Shown: piece by piece, positions 42,415-51,387 of the stretch
Layout: every line of letters starts with the position of its first letter
Position numbering within the stretch: position 1 is the first letter of the stretch
Source of the DNA: Pseudomonas maioricensis
GTDB taxonomy: Bacteria > Pseudomonadota > Gammaproteobacteria > Pseudomonadales > Pseudomonadaceae
Length of the DNA stretch: 64,000 nucleotides
Reading direction: 5' to 3'
NCBI RefSeq assembly: GCF_022790535.1
Contig: NZ_LOHG01000011.1
Location: 23,179 to 87,178 of the forward strand
Position numbers and translations under genes: made by a program
The notes under the pieces: model-generated
The model's input: only the letters and a program-made list of their open reading frames with translations
What the model was told of the DNA's origin: nothing
Databases searched by the model: none

Positions 42415-43470
42415 ATGAGCGCATACAAAATTGCTGCAGTTCCAGGTGACGGCATCGGTGTAGAAGTCATCGCGGCAGGCGTTGAAGTGCTGCAGGCCCT
42501 GTCTGAAAAATCCGGGTTCGAACTGGATTTCAAACACTTCGACTGGAATTCCGACAACTATCTTAAAAACGGTTACTACATTCCCGAGGGCGGCCTGGAA
42601 GAGCTGAAAACCTTCGATGCGATTTTCTTCGGTGCGGTCGGCGCACTCAACGTGCCAGACCATATTTCCCTTTGGGGCCTGCGTCTGCCCATCTGTCAGG
42701 GCTTTGATCAGTACGCCAACGTACGTCCGGCGCGAGTGCTGCCGGGCGTTAAAAGCCCGCTGCATAACGGCGAGCAGATCGACTGGGTGGTGGTGCGGGA
42801 AAACTCGGAGGGTGAATACTCCGGTAACGGTGGCCGTGTTCACCGTGGTTTGCCTGAAGAAGTCGCCACTGAAGTGTCGGTATTTACCCGTGCAGGGGTA
42901 GAGCGCATTCATCGCTTTGCGTTCGAACTGGCGCAAAGTCGACCGCGCAAACACCTGACCATGGTCACCAAGTCCAACGCCCAGCGACATGGCATGGTGC
43001 TCTGGGACGAGATTTTCTATGAAGTTGCCAAGGACTTCCCGGACGTCAAAATCGATAAGGAACTGGTCGACGCAGTGACCACGCGAATGGTGCTGAAACC
43101 GTCGACGCTGGACGTCATCGTCGCCACCAATCTGCATGCCGACATTCTCTCGGACCTTGCCGCTGCCTTGTCCGGCAGCCTGGGCATTGCACCGACTGCA
43201 AACCTCAACCCGTCGCACAAATTCCCGTCAATGTTCGAGCCGATTCACGGCTCGGCATTCGACATCACGGGTAAAGGCGTGGCGAACCCGATCGCGACGT
43301 TCTGGACCGCCGCAATGATGCTTGAGCATCTGGGTGAGCCCGCAGCCGCCAAGCAATTGATGTCGGCCATCGAAGCGGTAACCGAAAGTGGCTTGCACAC
43401 TCCAGACCTCGGCGGCACCGCCACTACCCGGCAGATCACCGATGCGGTGATCGCGCTGATCAAGCGCTGA
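42415..43470 (+). CDS. ttuC: Tartrate dehydrogenase/decarboxylase (TtuC/DmlA type)
   Basis: A 351-residue member of the isocitrate/isopropylmalate dehydrogenase family, of the tartrate dehydrogenase branch: VPGDGIGVEVIAAGVEVLQA, the substrate Args in NVRPARVLPGV, VVRENSEGEYSGNGG, NAQRHGMVLWDEIF and the metal-binding LKPSTLDVIVATNLHADILS. It converts meso-tartrate to D-glycerate and CO2 and also oxidises L-tartrate or D-malate. ATG 42415 with GGAG is preferred. Followed by a dicarboxylate carrier. Confidence 0.87.
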   Translation: MSAYKIAAVPGDGIGVEVIAAGVEVLQALSEKSGFELDFKHFDWNSDNYLKNGYYIPEGGLEELKTFDAIFFGAVGALNVPDHISLWGLRLPICQGFDQYANVRPARVLPGVKSPLHNGEQIDWVVVRENSEGEYSGNGGRVHRGLPEEVATEVSVFTRAGVERIHRFAFELAQSRPRKHLTMVTKSNAQRHGMVLWDEIFYEVAKDFPDVKIDKELVDAVTTRMVLKPSTLDVIVATNLHADILSDLAAALSGSLGIAPTANLNPSHKFPSMFEPIHGSAFDITGKGVANPIATFWTAAMMLEHLGEPAAAKQLMSAIEAVTESGLHTPDLGGTATTRQITDAVIALIKR

Positions 43471-43563
43471 TTCAAAGTAGTACTGCGGCACAACGCCAAG
43501 GGGCAGTTCACTGGAGCTGACCCCTCGGCATTTCCTGACAACAATAAAAATCAGGGCCCTGTC

Positions 43564-44919
43564 ATGAAAAGAATATTTGGCAAGCTGTACGTGCAAGTGC
43601 TCATCGCCGTCATCCTCGGCGCGCTGGTGGGCGTGCTGGTTCCGGAAACCGGAACCGCGCTCAAACCGTTGGGTGATGCGTTCATCAAACTGATCAAAAT
43701 GCTCCTGGCTCCGGTGATCTTCCTCACGGTAGTGACAGGCATTGCCAAGATGGAAAACATGAAAGAGCTGGGCCGCGTCGGTTTTCGTGCGCTCATCTAT
43801 TTTGAAGTGGTGTCGACCCTGGCGCTGGTGGTTGGCCTGGTGGTCGTTGACGTGTTCAAGCCAGGCGCCGGCATGAACATCGATGTGGCAACACTCGATG
43901 CCTCCAGTCTGGCCAACTACACCACAGCGGCGAAACACACGACGTTCATGGATTTCTTCATGAACATCATTCCAGACACCATCGTCGATGCGTTTGCCAA
44001 AGGCAATGTGCTGCAAATCCTGCTGTTTTCAATATTGCTGGGTGTCGCGCTGGCTCACGTCGGGCCGCGTGGCAAACCCTTTGTCGACATGCTCGACAGC
44101 CTGATGCAGGGCATGTTTCGCATCGTCAACATGGTCATGCGTCTGGCACCCATCGGTGCGTTTGGTGCAATCGCCTTCACCATTGGCAAATACGGTTTTG
44201 GTTCGCTGTTTTCGCTGGGCAAATTAATGGCCTGTGTTTACCTGACCTGCATCGTGTTCGTGATCTTCGTGCTGGGGCCTATCTGCCGCTACAGCGGGTT
44301 CAGCCTGTGGAAGTTTCTCAAGTTCATCAAGGAGGAGCTGTTCACCGTGCTGGGCACCAGTTCGTCTGAGTCGGTGCTGCCGCAGATGATCTCGAAGATG
44401 GAAAAAGCTGGTGTGTCCAAACCGGTTGCGGGGATGATCATCCCGTCCAGCCTGACCTTCAACCCTGATGGACAGGCGATCTACTACACCATCGCGGCGA
44501 TCTTTATTGCTCAGGCGACCAACACGCCGTTGACGCTGACCGACCAGTTGATTGTCCTGGCCGTATTGATGTTTACCTCCAAAGGATCTGCGGGGGTTAC
44601 CGGTTCTGGCTTCATCATTTTGGCGGCGACGCTGTCTTCGCTGGGCACGATTCCGGTGGCGGGGATGGTCTTGTTGCTGGGTGTTGATCGGTTCATGTCC
44701 GAAGCACGGGCGATCACCAACACCATTGGCAACGGCGTGGGCACCATGGCCATCGCCAAATGGGTAGGCGCGCTGGACACGGTGAAGATGAACAAAGCGC
44801 TTAATGGTGAACCCGAGGACACGAAGCCTGTTAGACAGCCTGAGAATGTGGCGGCTTATCCCGCGACGGAGAGCAGTCCGTTGGTGGACGGCCTCGAAAG
44901 GGCGAGGCGCCTGTCCTAG
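43564..44919 (+). CDS. Dicarboxylate/amino acid:cation symporter (DctA family)
   Basis: A 451-residue carrier of the DAACS family. Landmarks: KMLLAPVIFLTVVTGIAKME, the TSSSESVLPQMISKMEKAG serine-rich hairpin, PSSLTFNPDGQAIYYTIAA and KGSAGVTGSGFIILAATLSS. These are the DctA transport-site motifs (canonical NLDG appears as NPDG). It lies 93 bp after tartrate dehydrogenase on the same strand, so tartrate, malate or a related diacid is the probable substrate. Confidence 0.9.
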   Translation: MKRIFGKLYVQVLIAVILGALVGVLVPETGTALKPLGDAFIKLIKMLLAPVIFLTVVTGIAKMENMKELGRVGFRALIYFEVVSTLALVVGLVVVDVFKPGAGMNIDVATLDASSLANYTTAAKHTTFMDFFMNIIPDTIVDAFAKGNVLQILLFSILLGVALAHVGPRGKPFVDMLDSLMQGMFRIVNMVMRLAPIGAFGAIAFTIGKYGFGSLFSLGKLMACVYLTCIVFVIFVLGPICRYSGFSLWKFLKFIKEELFTVLGTSSSESVLPQMISKMEKAGVSKPVAGMIIPSSLTFNPDGQAIYYTIAAIFIAQATNTPLTLTDQLIVLAVLMFTSKGSAGVTGSGFIILAATLSSLGTIPVAGMVLLLGVDRFMSEARAITNTIGNGVGTMAIAKWVGALDTVKMNKALNGEPEDTKPVRQPENVAAYPATESSPLVDGLERARRLS

Positions 44920-44957
44920 GTTTGTGTAATTCCAGAAGCGTATGGCTTCTATCGAAC

Positions 44958-44989
44958 AACATGCACTCCCTTGAACCAGGGTGCATGTT
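44958..44989 (+). other. Hairpin downstream of the DctA-type gene
   Basis: AACATGCAC / GTGCATGTT arms with extra CCT/AGG pairing form a stable stem 38 nt after the carrier stop codon. No T tract follows, so it may act with REP elements as a 3' stabiliser rather than a true terminator. Confidence 0.45.
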
Positions 44990-45031
44990 CCAGGCGATCG
45001 CCCCGCGCCGTCGCGAAATAATCACTGAATC

Positions 45032-45240
45032 TGTAGGAGCGCACGAGCAACGCGAGGCCGCGATGGCGACCTGCCTGATACACCGCGATCGCTGGCCTCG
45101 TAACCTCGGTGAGCTCCTACAGGTCAGGGTTTAATCTGGAGAATTGCAGTTGTTCGAGGAACGCGAGGCCGCGATGGCGGCCTGTCTCATACACCGCCAT
45201 CGCCGGCCTCGTAACCTCGGTGAGCTCCTACACGTCAGGG
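45032..45240. repeat. Tandem copies of an imperfect palindrome
   Basis: An 81-nt unit occurs twice in direct orientation (45049-45129 and 45160-45240) with few differences. Each contains AACGCGAGGCCGCGATGGCG and a quasi-complementary GGCCTCGTAACCTCGGTGAG. The first unit is extended by TGTAGGAGC to a full palindrome with the closing GCTCCTACA. It is an intergenic REP/BIME-like element of its own class and fills most of the 355-bp gap after the carrier gene. Confidence 0.85.
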
Positions 45241-45274
45241 GTTGGCCGGGCCATAGCACGCAGTCATGGACAAA

Positions 45275-45652
45275 TCATTCAGCTATCTGCGAAAACACTT
45301 CCTTGGCCGCAAACAGCCCGTTAAGCGCGGCGGGGAAACCGGCATACACAGCCATTTGCATGATGACTTCGACAATCTCCTGCTCGGAGCAGCCAACATT
45401 ACGTGCACCGTGGATGTGTACCTTGAGCTGTGGTGCTGCATTGCCCAATGCCGTGAGCGCCGCGACAACAGCAAGCTCTCGGGTCTTGAGGTCCAGACCC
45501 GGCCTCGAGTAAATATCGCCAAACGGAAACTCGATAAGCAGTCGTGCGAAATCAGGAGCAATATCCTTCAGGCTCTCAATGACATTTTCCCCCGCCTGAC
45601 CATCAATCTCTTTAAGCTTCGCCAAGCCTCTGACATAACGTTGGTTTTCCAT
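45275..45652 (-). CDS. Carboxymuconolactone decarboxylase (CMD) family protein
   Basis: A 125-residue AhpD-like protein of the CMD family: GQAGENVIESLKDIAPDFAR, LDLKTRELAVVAALTALGNA and the EQEIVEVIMQMAVYAGFPAA segment. The lone Cys in GARNVGCSEQE replaces the CxxC of peroxidase members, so a decarboxylase-like or unassigned role is more likely than a thiol peroxidase. AGGAGAT precedes the ATG. Divergent from a BenM/CatM-like LysR gene. Confidence 0.88.
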   Translation of the reverse strand: MENQRYVRGLAKLKEIDGQAGENVIESLKDIAPDFARLLIEFPFGDIYSRPGLDLKTRELAVVAALTALGNAAPQLKVHIHGARNVGCSEQEIVEVIMQMAVYAGFPAALNGLFAAKEVFSQIAE

Positions 45653-45712
45653 GGGTATCTCCTGAGATGAACTGTGACTGGCACCTTAGGCGGGGCCTTG
45701 GCTTTTGATCCA

Positions 45713-45741
45713 ATACTCTTTAGGTGATACCTTTTCGGTAT
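45713..45741. promoter_or_regulatory. BenM/CatM-type operator (ATAC-N7-GTAT)
   Basis: ATAC-CTTTTCG-GTAT at 45727-45741 matches the ATAC-N7-GTAT recognition pattern of BenM/CatM regulators and overlaps the LysR start codon. A degenerate second copy ATAC-N7-GTGA lies 14 bp upstream (45713-45727). This layout suits autorepression and activation of the CMD gene. Confidence 0.6.
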
Positions 45742-46645
45742 GAATGAAGCCATCGATCTGCGGCAGTTCCGGTACTTCCTTGCCCTCAGCGAGGAACTCA
45801 ACTTTGGGCGTGCCGCGACGCGCCTGAATATTTCCCAGCCACCGCTCAGTCGACAAATCCGCCAGCTGGAAACCCTGCTCGGCGTCGATTTGTTCGTGCG
45901 GACCACTACCGGCGTCACCCTGACCCAGGCGGGCCTGGCGTTCGTGCCAGAGGTCAAACGAACACTGGCACAGGCCGCGAAAGCCGTGGCGATTGCTCAA
46001 GCGACGATTGAGGATGAGTGCGATCAGCTGCGTGTGGGATACACCACGGTGTTTGATCGCAGCGTCATTCCCGATGTGTCCGGGCCGCTAAACGTGCGCT
46101 ATCCGGGCGTGCGAATGACCATGGCGGGCAAGCACTCGATCAGCCTCGTGCGGGACATCAGCAATGGCGTAATGGATGTGGCTTTCATCGGCTTGCACAC
46201 CGAGACCAAAGGCCTGAATGTCGAGACACTGCTGGAAGAGCCAGTGGTGGTTGCGCTGCCCGCCAGCCACCCCCTTGCCCGCAAGCGCAGGCTGGGCTTT
46301 TCAGACCTGGCTGACGAGGCGATATTCCGCTTCGAGCGGCGACTGAACCCCGGGTTTTATGATCATTGTCTGACGGTTTTTGAGCGACACAACTTCAAGC
46401 CGCGCACGATTCCTGAACCCGACGACCATCACATCCTGCTCGGCCTGATTGCCGAGGGGCAGGGCATCGCGTTCGTTTCCGCCTCACTCCAGAATGTCAC
46501 ACGGCGCGGTGTGGTCTTTCGCCCGCTCAGGAATCAGGCGAGCGAGCTGTCCAGCGGGATCGCCGTAGTGTGGAACGCCCGCAAATCGTCAGCAGTTCTG
46601 GATTATTTACTCGAACTTGTGCGGATCAACGCGAAGCCGAAATGA
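45740..46645 (+). CDS. LysR-family regulator, BenM/CatM-like
   Basis: A 301-residue regulator. The start LRQFRYFLALSEELNFGRAA and HTH NISQPPLSRQIRQLETLLGV fit the BenM/CatM branch that governs aromatic or beta-ketoadipate genes. Divergent from the CMD-family gene and upstream of an MHS transporter, either of which could be its target. Confidence 0.9.
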   Translation: MNEAIDLRQFRYFLALSEELNFGRAATRLNISQPPLSRQIRQLETLLGVDLFVRTTTGVTLTQAGLAFVPEVKRTLAQAAKAVAIAQATIEDECDQLRVGYTTVFDRSVIPDVSGPLNVRYPGVRMTMAGKHSISLVRDISNGVMDVAFIGLHTETKGLNVETLLEEPVVVALPASHPLARKRRLGFSDLADEAIFRFERRLNPGFYDHCLTVFERHNFKPRTIPEPDDHHILLGLIAEGQGIAFVSASLQNVTRRGVVFRPLRNQASELSSGIAVVWNARKSSAVLDYLLELVRINAKPK

Positions 46646-46821
46646 GCCTGATCAGGCGCTGAATCTGCCCATTTGCGCCAGGGTGGATCATCGTTGGCAC
46701 TTGATTGGTGCGCAGGTCGTTTTGCACAAGAAAAACTGATCGTTGCGGTGTAAAAAACCCGTTTGTCACACCTTGGCGTGTCGACGGATCATTTCTTCAT
46801 TCTTGATCAATGGAGAACATG

Positions 46822-48162
46822 ATGAGTACGACGCAAACTACACAGGCGCTGTCCGACTCGGCACCTGTTGCATCTTCAGCGCCTGTTGCCTCGGGCAAGA
46901 AAATGAGCCGCCTGGCGGCTGCCAGTACGATCGGCACGACGCTGGAGTGGTACGACTTCACGGTCTACAACCTGATGGCGGCGCTGGTCTTCAATGCGAT
47001 CTTCTTTCCCTCTTTCGATCCGCTCACCGGCACCATTCTCGCGTTTTCAACCTATGCCGTTGGTTATATCTCACGACCTCTCGGTGGCATTGTCTTTGGT
47101 CATCTGGGCGATAAGCTCGGCCGTCGTTTTGTGCTGGTCACCACGCTGGTATTGATGGGCGTGGCCACAGGCCTGATGGGCTTGTTGCCCACCTACGCCG
47201 CGTGGGGCATCTGGAGTCCGATTCTGCTGGTGGCGTTGCGCTTCGTGCAGGGCGCGGCGATTGGCGGTGAATGGGCGGGCGCGGTTTTGCTCTCCATGGA
47301 GCATGGTGCGCAGCATCAGCGTGGTCGTAATGCGTCTTTCACCCAGGTAGGCCCATCGTGCGGTACGTTGCTGGGCACCGGCTTCATTGCGTTGGTTTCC
47401 TGGGGGCTGAGCCCGGAAGACTTCCAGTCGTGGGGCTGGCGCATTCCGTTCCTGTCGAGTGTCGCACTGGTGATCTTTGGCCTCTGGCTGCGTCGCGGGG
47501 TGGAAGAAACCCCGGTTTTCAAGGAGATCGAAGCACACAACGCAACGGCAAAAACGCCGATCAAGGAAGTCTTCAGTAACCACTGGCGTCGACTGCTGCT
47601 GGCAGGCGGTGCGCGTGTCGGATCGGACGTTCTTTATGCGCTGGTTGTAGTGTTCACGCTGACCTACGTGACGACGGTTTTGCATTTGCCGCGACCTCTG
47701 GCGCTCACCGCAACGATGATTGGCGCGGGGCTGAACGCGATTTGTGTGCCGCTGTTCGGCATCCTCTCCGACAAGATCGGCCGACGTCCCGTGTACATCG
47801 GCGGCGCGCTGTGTGCGATGGTCTGGGCTTTTGTATTCTTCAAACTGATGAACACTGCCGAGCCTCTGTCGATTTGCATCGCAGTCGTCGTGGGCCTGGT
47901 CATTCACGCCGCGATGTACGGCCCACAAGCTGCGTTCGTAACCGAACAGTTTCCGACCCGGGTGCGCTACGCCGGTTCGTCGCTGGCCTACACCCTGGCA
48001 GGCATTATCGGCGGCGGCTTCGCTCCGCTGATCATCGCCAGCCTTTACAAGTCTTACAACTCGACACTGGCTGTTTCGTTGTATGTGTGTGCAGCGCTGA
48101 GCATTACGTTGATTGCGCTGATCTGCGCCAGAGAGACAGCGGGTAAGCCGTTGGAGAAATAG
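46822..48162 (+). CDS. MFS transporter, MHS type
   Basis: A 446-residue transporter with AAASTIGTTLEWYDFTVYNL at the first helix, FGHLGDKLGRRFVL in loop 2-3 and VQGAAIGGEWAGAVLLSMEHG, the hallmarks of the metabolite:H+ symporters. GGAG spaced six bases from ATG 46822 favours this start over ATG 46810 or 46819. It stands after the LysR gene and is closed by a strong terminator. Probable organic-acid or aromatic-acid importer (inference). Confidence 0.9.
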   Translation: MSTTQTTQALSDSAPVASSAPVASGKKMSRLAAASTIGTTLEWYDFTVYNLMAALVFNAIFFPSFDPLTGTILAFSTYAVGYISRPLGGIVFGHLGDKLGRRFVLVTTLVLMGVATGLMGLLPTYAAWGIWSPILLVALRFVQGAAIGGEWAGAVLLSMEHGAQHQRGRNASFTQVGPSCGTLLGTGFIALVSWGLSPEDFQSWGWRIPFLSSVALVIFGLWLRRGVEETPVFKEIEAHNATAKTPIKEVFSNHWRRLLLAGGARVGSDVLYALVVVFTLTYVTTVLHLPRPLALTATMIGAGLNAICVPLFGILSDKIGRRPVYIGGALCAMVWAFVFFKLMNTAEPLSICIAVVVGLVIHAAMYGPQAAFVTEQFPTRVRYAGSSLAYTLAGIIGGGFAPLIIASLYKSYNSTLAVSLYVCAALSITLIALICARETAGKPLEK

Positions 48163-48187
48163 CCTGTAAGGTTCAGGCATAGAGAAA

Positions 48188-48218
48188 GCCCCCGAGCCTT
48201 TGGTCGGGGGCTTTTTTT
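48188..48218 (+). terminator. Rho-independent terminator of the MHS transporter
   Basis: An 8-bp GC stem GCCCCCGA / TCGGGGGC with an 8-nt loop followed by seven T residues, 25 nt after the stop codon. Confidence 0.95.
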
Positions 48219-48344
48219 GTGGGCGGCGTGCGATAGATATAAACCCTCGGAGTCACGAGTCTCTTGACCTCGATAGGCTAGATACCCCACTTGCTGCACG
48301 AGGGGGCATCACATCGATGATGGACCTGCAGTGTTTTTCTATCG

Positions 48345-48431
48345 GTAGGAGCGCGCTTGCCCGCGATTCGGTCATTCAGTCGATGAATAAATTGCCTGTG
48401 CTAACGCGATCGCGGGCAAGCGCGCTCCTAC
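48345..48431. repeat. REP-type palindrome, GCGCGCTTGCCCGCGAT class
   Basis: Perfect 23-bp inverted arms (48345-48367, 48409-48431) beginning GTAGGAGCGCGCTTGCCC, with a 41-bp centre. Same general class as the element inside the binding-protein gene, but here intergenic in a 448-bp gap that holds no convincing gene. Confidence 0.9.
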
Positions 48432-48556
48432 AGGTAAAAAAGCATTTCAAGTCAGAGAGACAGGCGCACAAGAAGGTCATGACGACCCCGGCAGTAGTCG
48501 GCGCGCGTGCGCTTTTAAAGAAGACAGGTGGGTGTGCTTGCGGGGAGGGGAGTGAA

Positions 48557-48589
48557 GATCGGGGCATTACACAGCGCAATGCCCCGATC
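48557..48589 (-). terminator. Terminator-like hairpin after the ACS-type MFS
   Basis: A perfect 12-bp stem GATCGGGGCATT / AATGCCCCGATC with a 9-nt loop lies 22 nt beyond the stop codon of the leftward MFS gene. In its sense direction the 3' side reads TTCACTCC, so the T tract is weak. Confidence 0.65.
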
Positions 48590-48610
48590 TTTATCAATCA
48601 ATCAGACAAC

Positions 48611-49942
48611 TCATTTCGTACGGCTGACTTTCACATCCTTGAACAGGCAGAACACCAGTACAGCAGCCAGAATTTCCAGCACAGCAACGAAGTACAGACC
48701 TGCTGCCAGGCTGCCAGTCAGTGTGCGCAGCCAGCCGATCATGTAAGGCGCGATGAAGCCTGCCAGGTTACCGATGCAGTTGATCAGTGCAATGCCGCCA
48801 GCCGCTGCGGTACCGGCGAGGAACGCGCCCGGGATCGACCAGAACACCGGAAACGCAGCAAGGATGCCGGCTGCTGCAATGGTCAACGCAATCAGGGCCA
48901 TGGTCGCATTGCCCAGGCAAAGACCGGTGGCGATCAAACCCAGACCTGCCAGCAAGGCGGCAGTGGCGCAATGAATGCGACGCTCGGCGGTTTTGTCCGA
49001 GTGATGACCGTTCCACAGCATGGCCAGGGTGCCGACGATAAAGGGAATCGCCGCCAGCAAGCCGATGCTCATGGTGTCGTTGACGCCCAGTGACTTGATC
49101 ACCGAAGGCGTCCAGAAGGCAATGGTGGCGTTTCCCGAAACGATGCAGAAATACACCAGCGTACACAGCCAGACCTTGGGATTGCGGATCAGGGCTTTCA
49201 GGTCGCTGTGTTTCTCCGGCTCCGCATCTTCGCGGGCAATCACCGCGCTGACCATTTGCTGTTCAGCAGGGCTCAGCCATTTGGCGTTGACGGGTTTTTC
49301 CGGCAAATAACGCAGCACGGCGAAGCCCGCGATCACCGAAGGTATGCCTTCGAGGATGAACAGCCACTGCCAGTTCGCCAGGCTACCGACACCCACCATG
49401 CGGCTCATGATGAAGCCGGCAATCGGCCCACCGACGACACCGGCAATCGCGAACGAGGTCATGAACATCCCGTTGATGCGTGCCCGTTGTGCGGCAGGGA
49501 ACCAGTAAGTCAGGTACAGCACCACGCCAGGAAAGAACCCGGCTTCGAACACACCCAGCAAGAACCGCAAGATGTAAAACGACATCGGGCTGGAGACGTA
49601 GGCCATCGCCATCGACGTCAGGCCCCACAGGATCGTGATCCGGGCCAGGGTGCGACGTGCACCGATCTTTTCCAGCAAGAGGTTGCTGGGCACCTCAAAC
49701 AGGAAATAGCCGATGAAAAAGATACCGGCTCCAAGCCCGTAGACGGCCTCGCTGAAGCCCAGATCATCGAGCATGGCCAGCTTGGCGAAGCCGACGTTGA
49801 CCCGATCGATCCAGGCCAGCACAAACAGAAACACCAGAAACGGAAGCAAGCGCCAGGCAATCTTGCGGTAGGTTGCAGCGGTCGCGGCCTTGTCAGAGGC
49901 ACTTTCAGCTGAACTGGCGGGCAGGGCGGGATTGTGGTTCAT
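48611..49942 (-). CDS. MFS transporter, anion:cation symporter (ACS) type
   Basis: A 443-residue transporter with LLPFLVFLFVLAWIDRVNVG and EAVYGLGAGIFFIGYFLFEV, the same family as the transporter at 14810-16114 but clearly a different paralogue. GGAG is well placed before ATG 49942. It follows the amidase gene by about 100 bp on the same strand and is the last gene of the DUF2848-amidase-MFS unit, so it likely imports the amide or acid substrate (inference). Confidence 0.9.
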   Translation of the reverse strand: MNHNPALPASSAESASDKAATAATYRKIAWRLLPFLVFLFVLAWIDRVNVGFAKLAMLDDLGFSEAVYGLGAGIFFIGYFLFEVPSNLLLEKIGARRTLARITILWGLTSMAMAYVSSPMSFYILRFLLGVFEAGFFPGVVLYLTYWFPAAQRARINGMFMTSFAIAGVVGGPIAGFIMSRMVGVGSLANWQWLFILEGIPSVIAGFAVLRYLPEKPVNAKWLSPAEQQMVSAVIAREDAEPEKHSDLKALIRNPKVWLCTLVYFCIVSGNATIAFWTPSVIKSLGVNDTMSIGLLAAIPFIVGTLAMLWNGHHSDKTAERRIHCATAALLAGLGLIATGLCLGNATMALIALTIAAAGILAAFPVFWSIPGAFLAGTAAAGGIALINCIGNLAGFIAPYMIGWLRTLTGSLAAGLYFVAVLEILAAVLVFCLFKDVKVSRTK

Positions 49943-50041
49943 GTTGCATCTCCATCGATCAAGAGCTGGCGGCCTTCAGAGGCCGCCATACCGGTTCGCG
50001 CGTGGTATCGGCCACGAGCGCAACGACAATCACGCTTACGT

Positions 50042-51382
50042 TTAAGGGGCGCGCAACAGGGCTTCGACACTGCGCGCGATTTGCAATACACGGGCGTCCT
50101 GGCCGTTCAGCCCGGCAATCGACAACCCCACCGGTAATTCACCCGCTTTATGACACGGAAGACCCAGTGCGCACCCGTCGAGAAAATTGATCACGCTGGT
50201 GTTGCGCAGAACCAGGCCGTTAGTGGCGAAGAAATGAGCATCGTCCTGCTCCAGTGGCGCCAGTTCCGGAGGTACCACCGCAACACTGGGCATCAGCCAT
50301 GCATCGGCATCCGCCAGCTTCTGGCTGGCCAGTGCGATCATCTTCTGACGCTGGGCCAGCAGGTGCAGGTAATCGGCGGCGCTCAACGCCTCGCCGCGAC
50401 GAATGCGCTGTGCCACGCGTGGGTCGTAGTCTGCAGCGTGCGCACCGGTGAGCCAGCCCTGATGCAGGTACCAGGCTTCAGCGGCCGTCAGCCCACCCGC
50501 AGCGTTGATCTTCGGCAGTTCGTGCAATTCGGAAAAGTCGAACCAGCGAATCGATGCACCGGCGTCAGTCAGGCGTTGCAGGGTCCGTTCAAACGCAGCG
50601 GCTACGGTTGCATCGACACTGTCCATGACGAAATCACGGGTGACGGCCAGACGCAGCCCTTGCAGTGAGGCAGGGCGAGTATTAAGGCTTTCGCCTGACA
50701 GGACGCTGTCGAGCAAAATACTGTCGTCGACATTGGCGGTCAGCGCGCCAATCGAGTCCAGACTCGTTGCCAGCGGGAACGCCCCTTGCGCAGAGACACG
50801 GCTGGCGGTGGGCTTGAACCCTACCAGTGAGCAGAACGCCGCCGGGATGCGAAGCGATCCACCGGTGTCAGTACCCAGCCCGGCCACTGCCATGCCTTCG
50901 ACGACGCTGACCGCTGCGCCCGAACTCGATCCACCGGCGATGCGCCCGGCAGCGACAGGGCTGACAGGTGAGCCGTGATGCGGGTTCAGCCCCAGACCGG
51001 AGAACGCGAACTCGCTCATGTTGGTACGACCCAGCAGAATCGCACCGGCAGCTTTCAAGCGAGCGACGACCGGAGCGTCAGCGGTAGCGGGGGCACCACC
51101 GGCCAACACTTTGGAACCCGCGGCTGTGACCTGGCCGGTCACGTCGAACAAATCCTTGACCGAAACCGGCAGGCCAGCCAACGGGGAGGGCACATAGCCT
51201 GCGGCGCGGGCGAGGTCACTGGCCTGCGCGGCTTGCATGGCACTGTCAGCATCCACCGTTATATAGGCACTACCGCCTTGCGCGCGGTGTGCATTGATAC
51301 GTTCCAGCGCCGCCGCGACCAGCGCCTGACTGGTCGTGGCGCCACTGGCGAGATCTTCAGCAAGCTCTTTGATTGGCTTCAT
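50042..51382 (-). CDS. Amidase signature family hydrolase
   Basis: A 446-residue amidase with the full Ser-cisSer-Lys set: Lys76 in LPVSVKDLFD, cis-Ser in IAGGSSSGAA (about 152-153) and nucleophile Ser176 in GTDTGGSLRIPA. The length is that of small AtzF/GatA-like amidases without a C-terminal extension. ATG 51382 with GGAG eight bases upstream is preferred over the GTG at 51391. It starts 5 bp after the DUF2848 stop, so the two are tightly coupled. Substrate not predictable. Confidence 0.92.
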   Translation of the reverse strand: MKPIKELAEDLASGATTSQALVAAALERINAHRAQGGSAYITVDADSAMQAAQASDLARAAGYVPSPLAGLPVSVKDLFDVTGQVTAAGSKVLAGGAPATADAPVVARLKAAGAILLGRTNMSEFAFSGLGLNPHHGSPVSPVAAGRIAGGSSSGAAVSVVEGMAVAGLGTDTGGSLRIPAAFCSLVGFKPTASRVSAQGAFPLATSLDSIGALTANVDDSILLDSVLSGESLNTRPASLQGLRLAVTRDFVMDSVDATVAAAFERTLQRLTDAGASIRWFDFSELHELPKINAAGGLTAAEAWYLHQGWLTGAHAADYDPRVAQRIRRGEALSAADYLHLLAQRQKMIALASQKLADADAWLMPSVAVVPPELAPLEQDDAHFFATNGLVLRNTSVINFLDGCALGLPCHKAGELPVGLSIAGLNGQDARVLQIARSVEALLRAP

Positions 51383-51387
51383 TGATA

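Noticed and set aside
45049..45240. Possible CRISPR array
   Set aside because: Only two 81-nt palindromic units with a 30-nt gap, no short regular repeats, and no cas genes in the window. They are REP/BIME-like.
46690..46712. Sigma-54-like -24/-12 element (TTGGCAC...TTGG)
   Set aside because: The -24 part is acceptable but the -12 part lacks the TGC core, and the spacing is off. No enhancer-binding activator is nearby.
47071..48180. 369-residue reverse open frame
   Set aside because: Antisense shadow of the MHS transporter, with Gln/Arg/His-rich low-complexity composition and no family signature.
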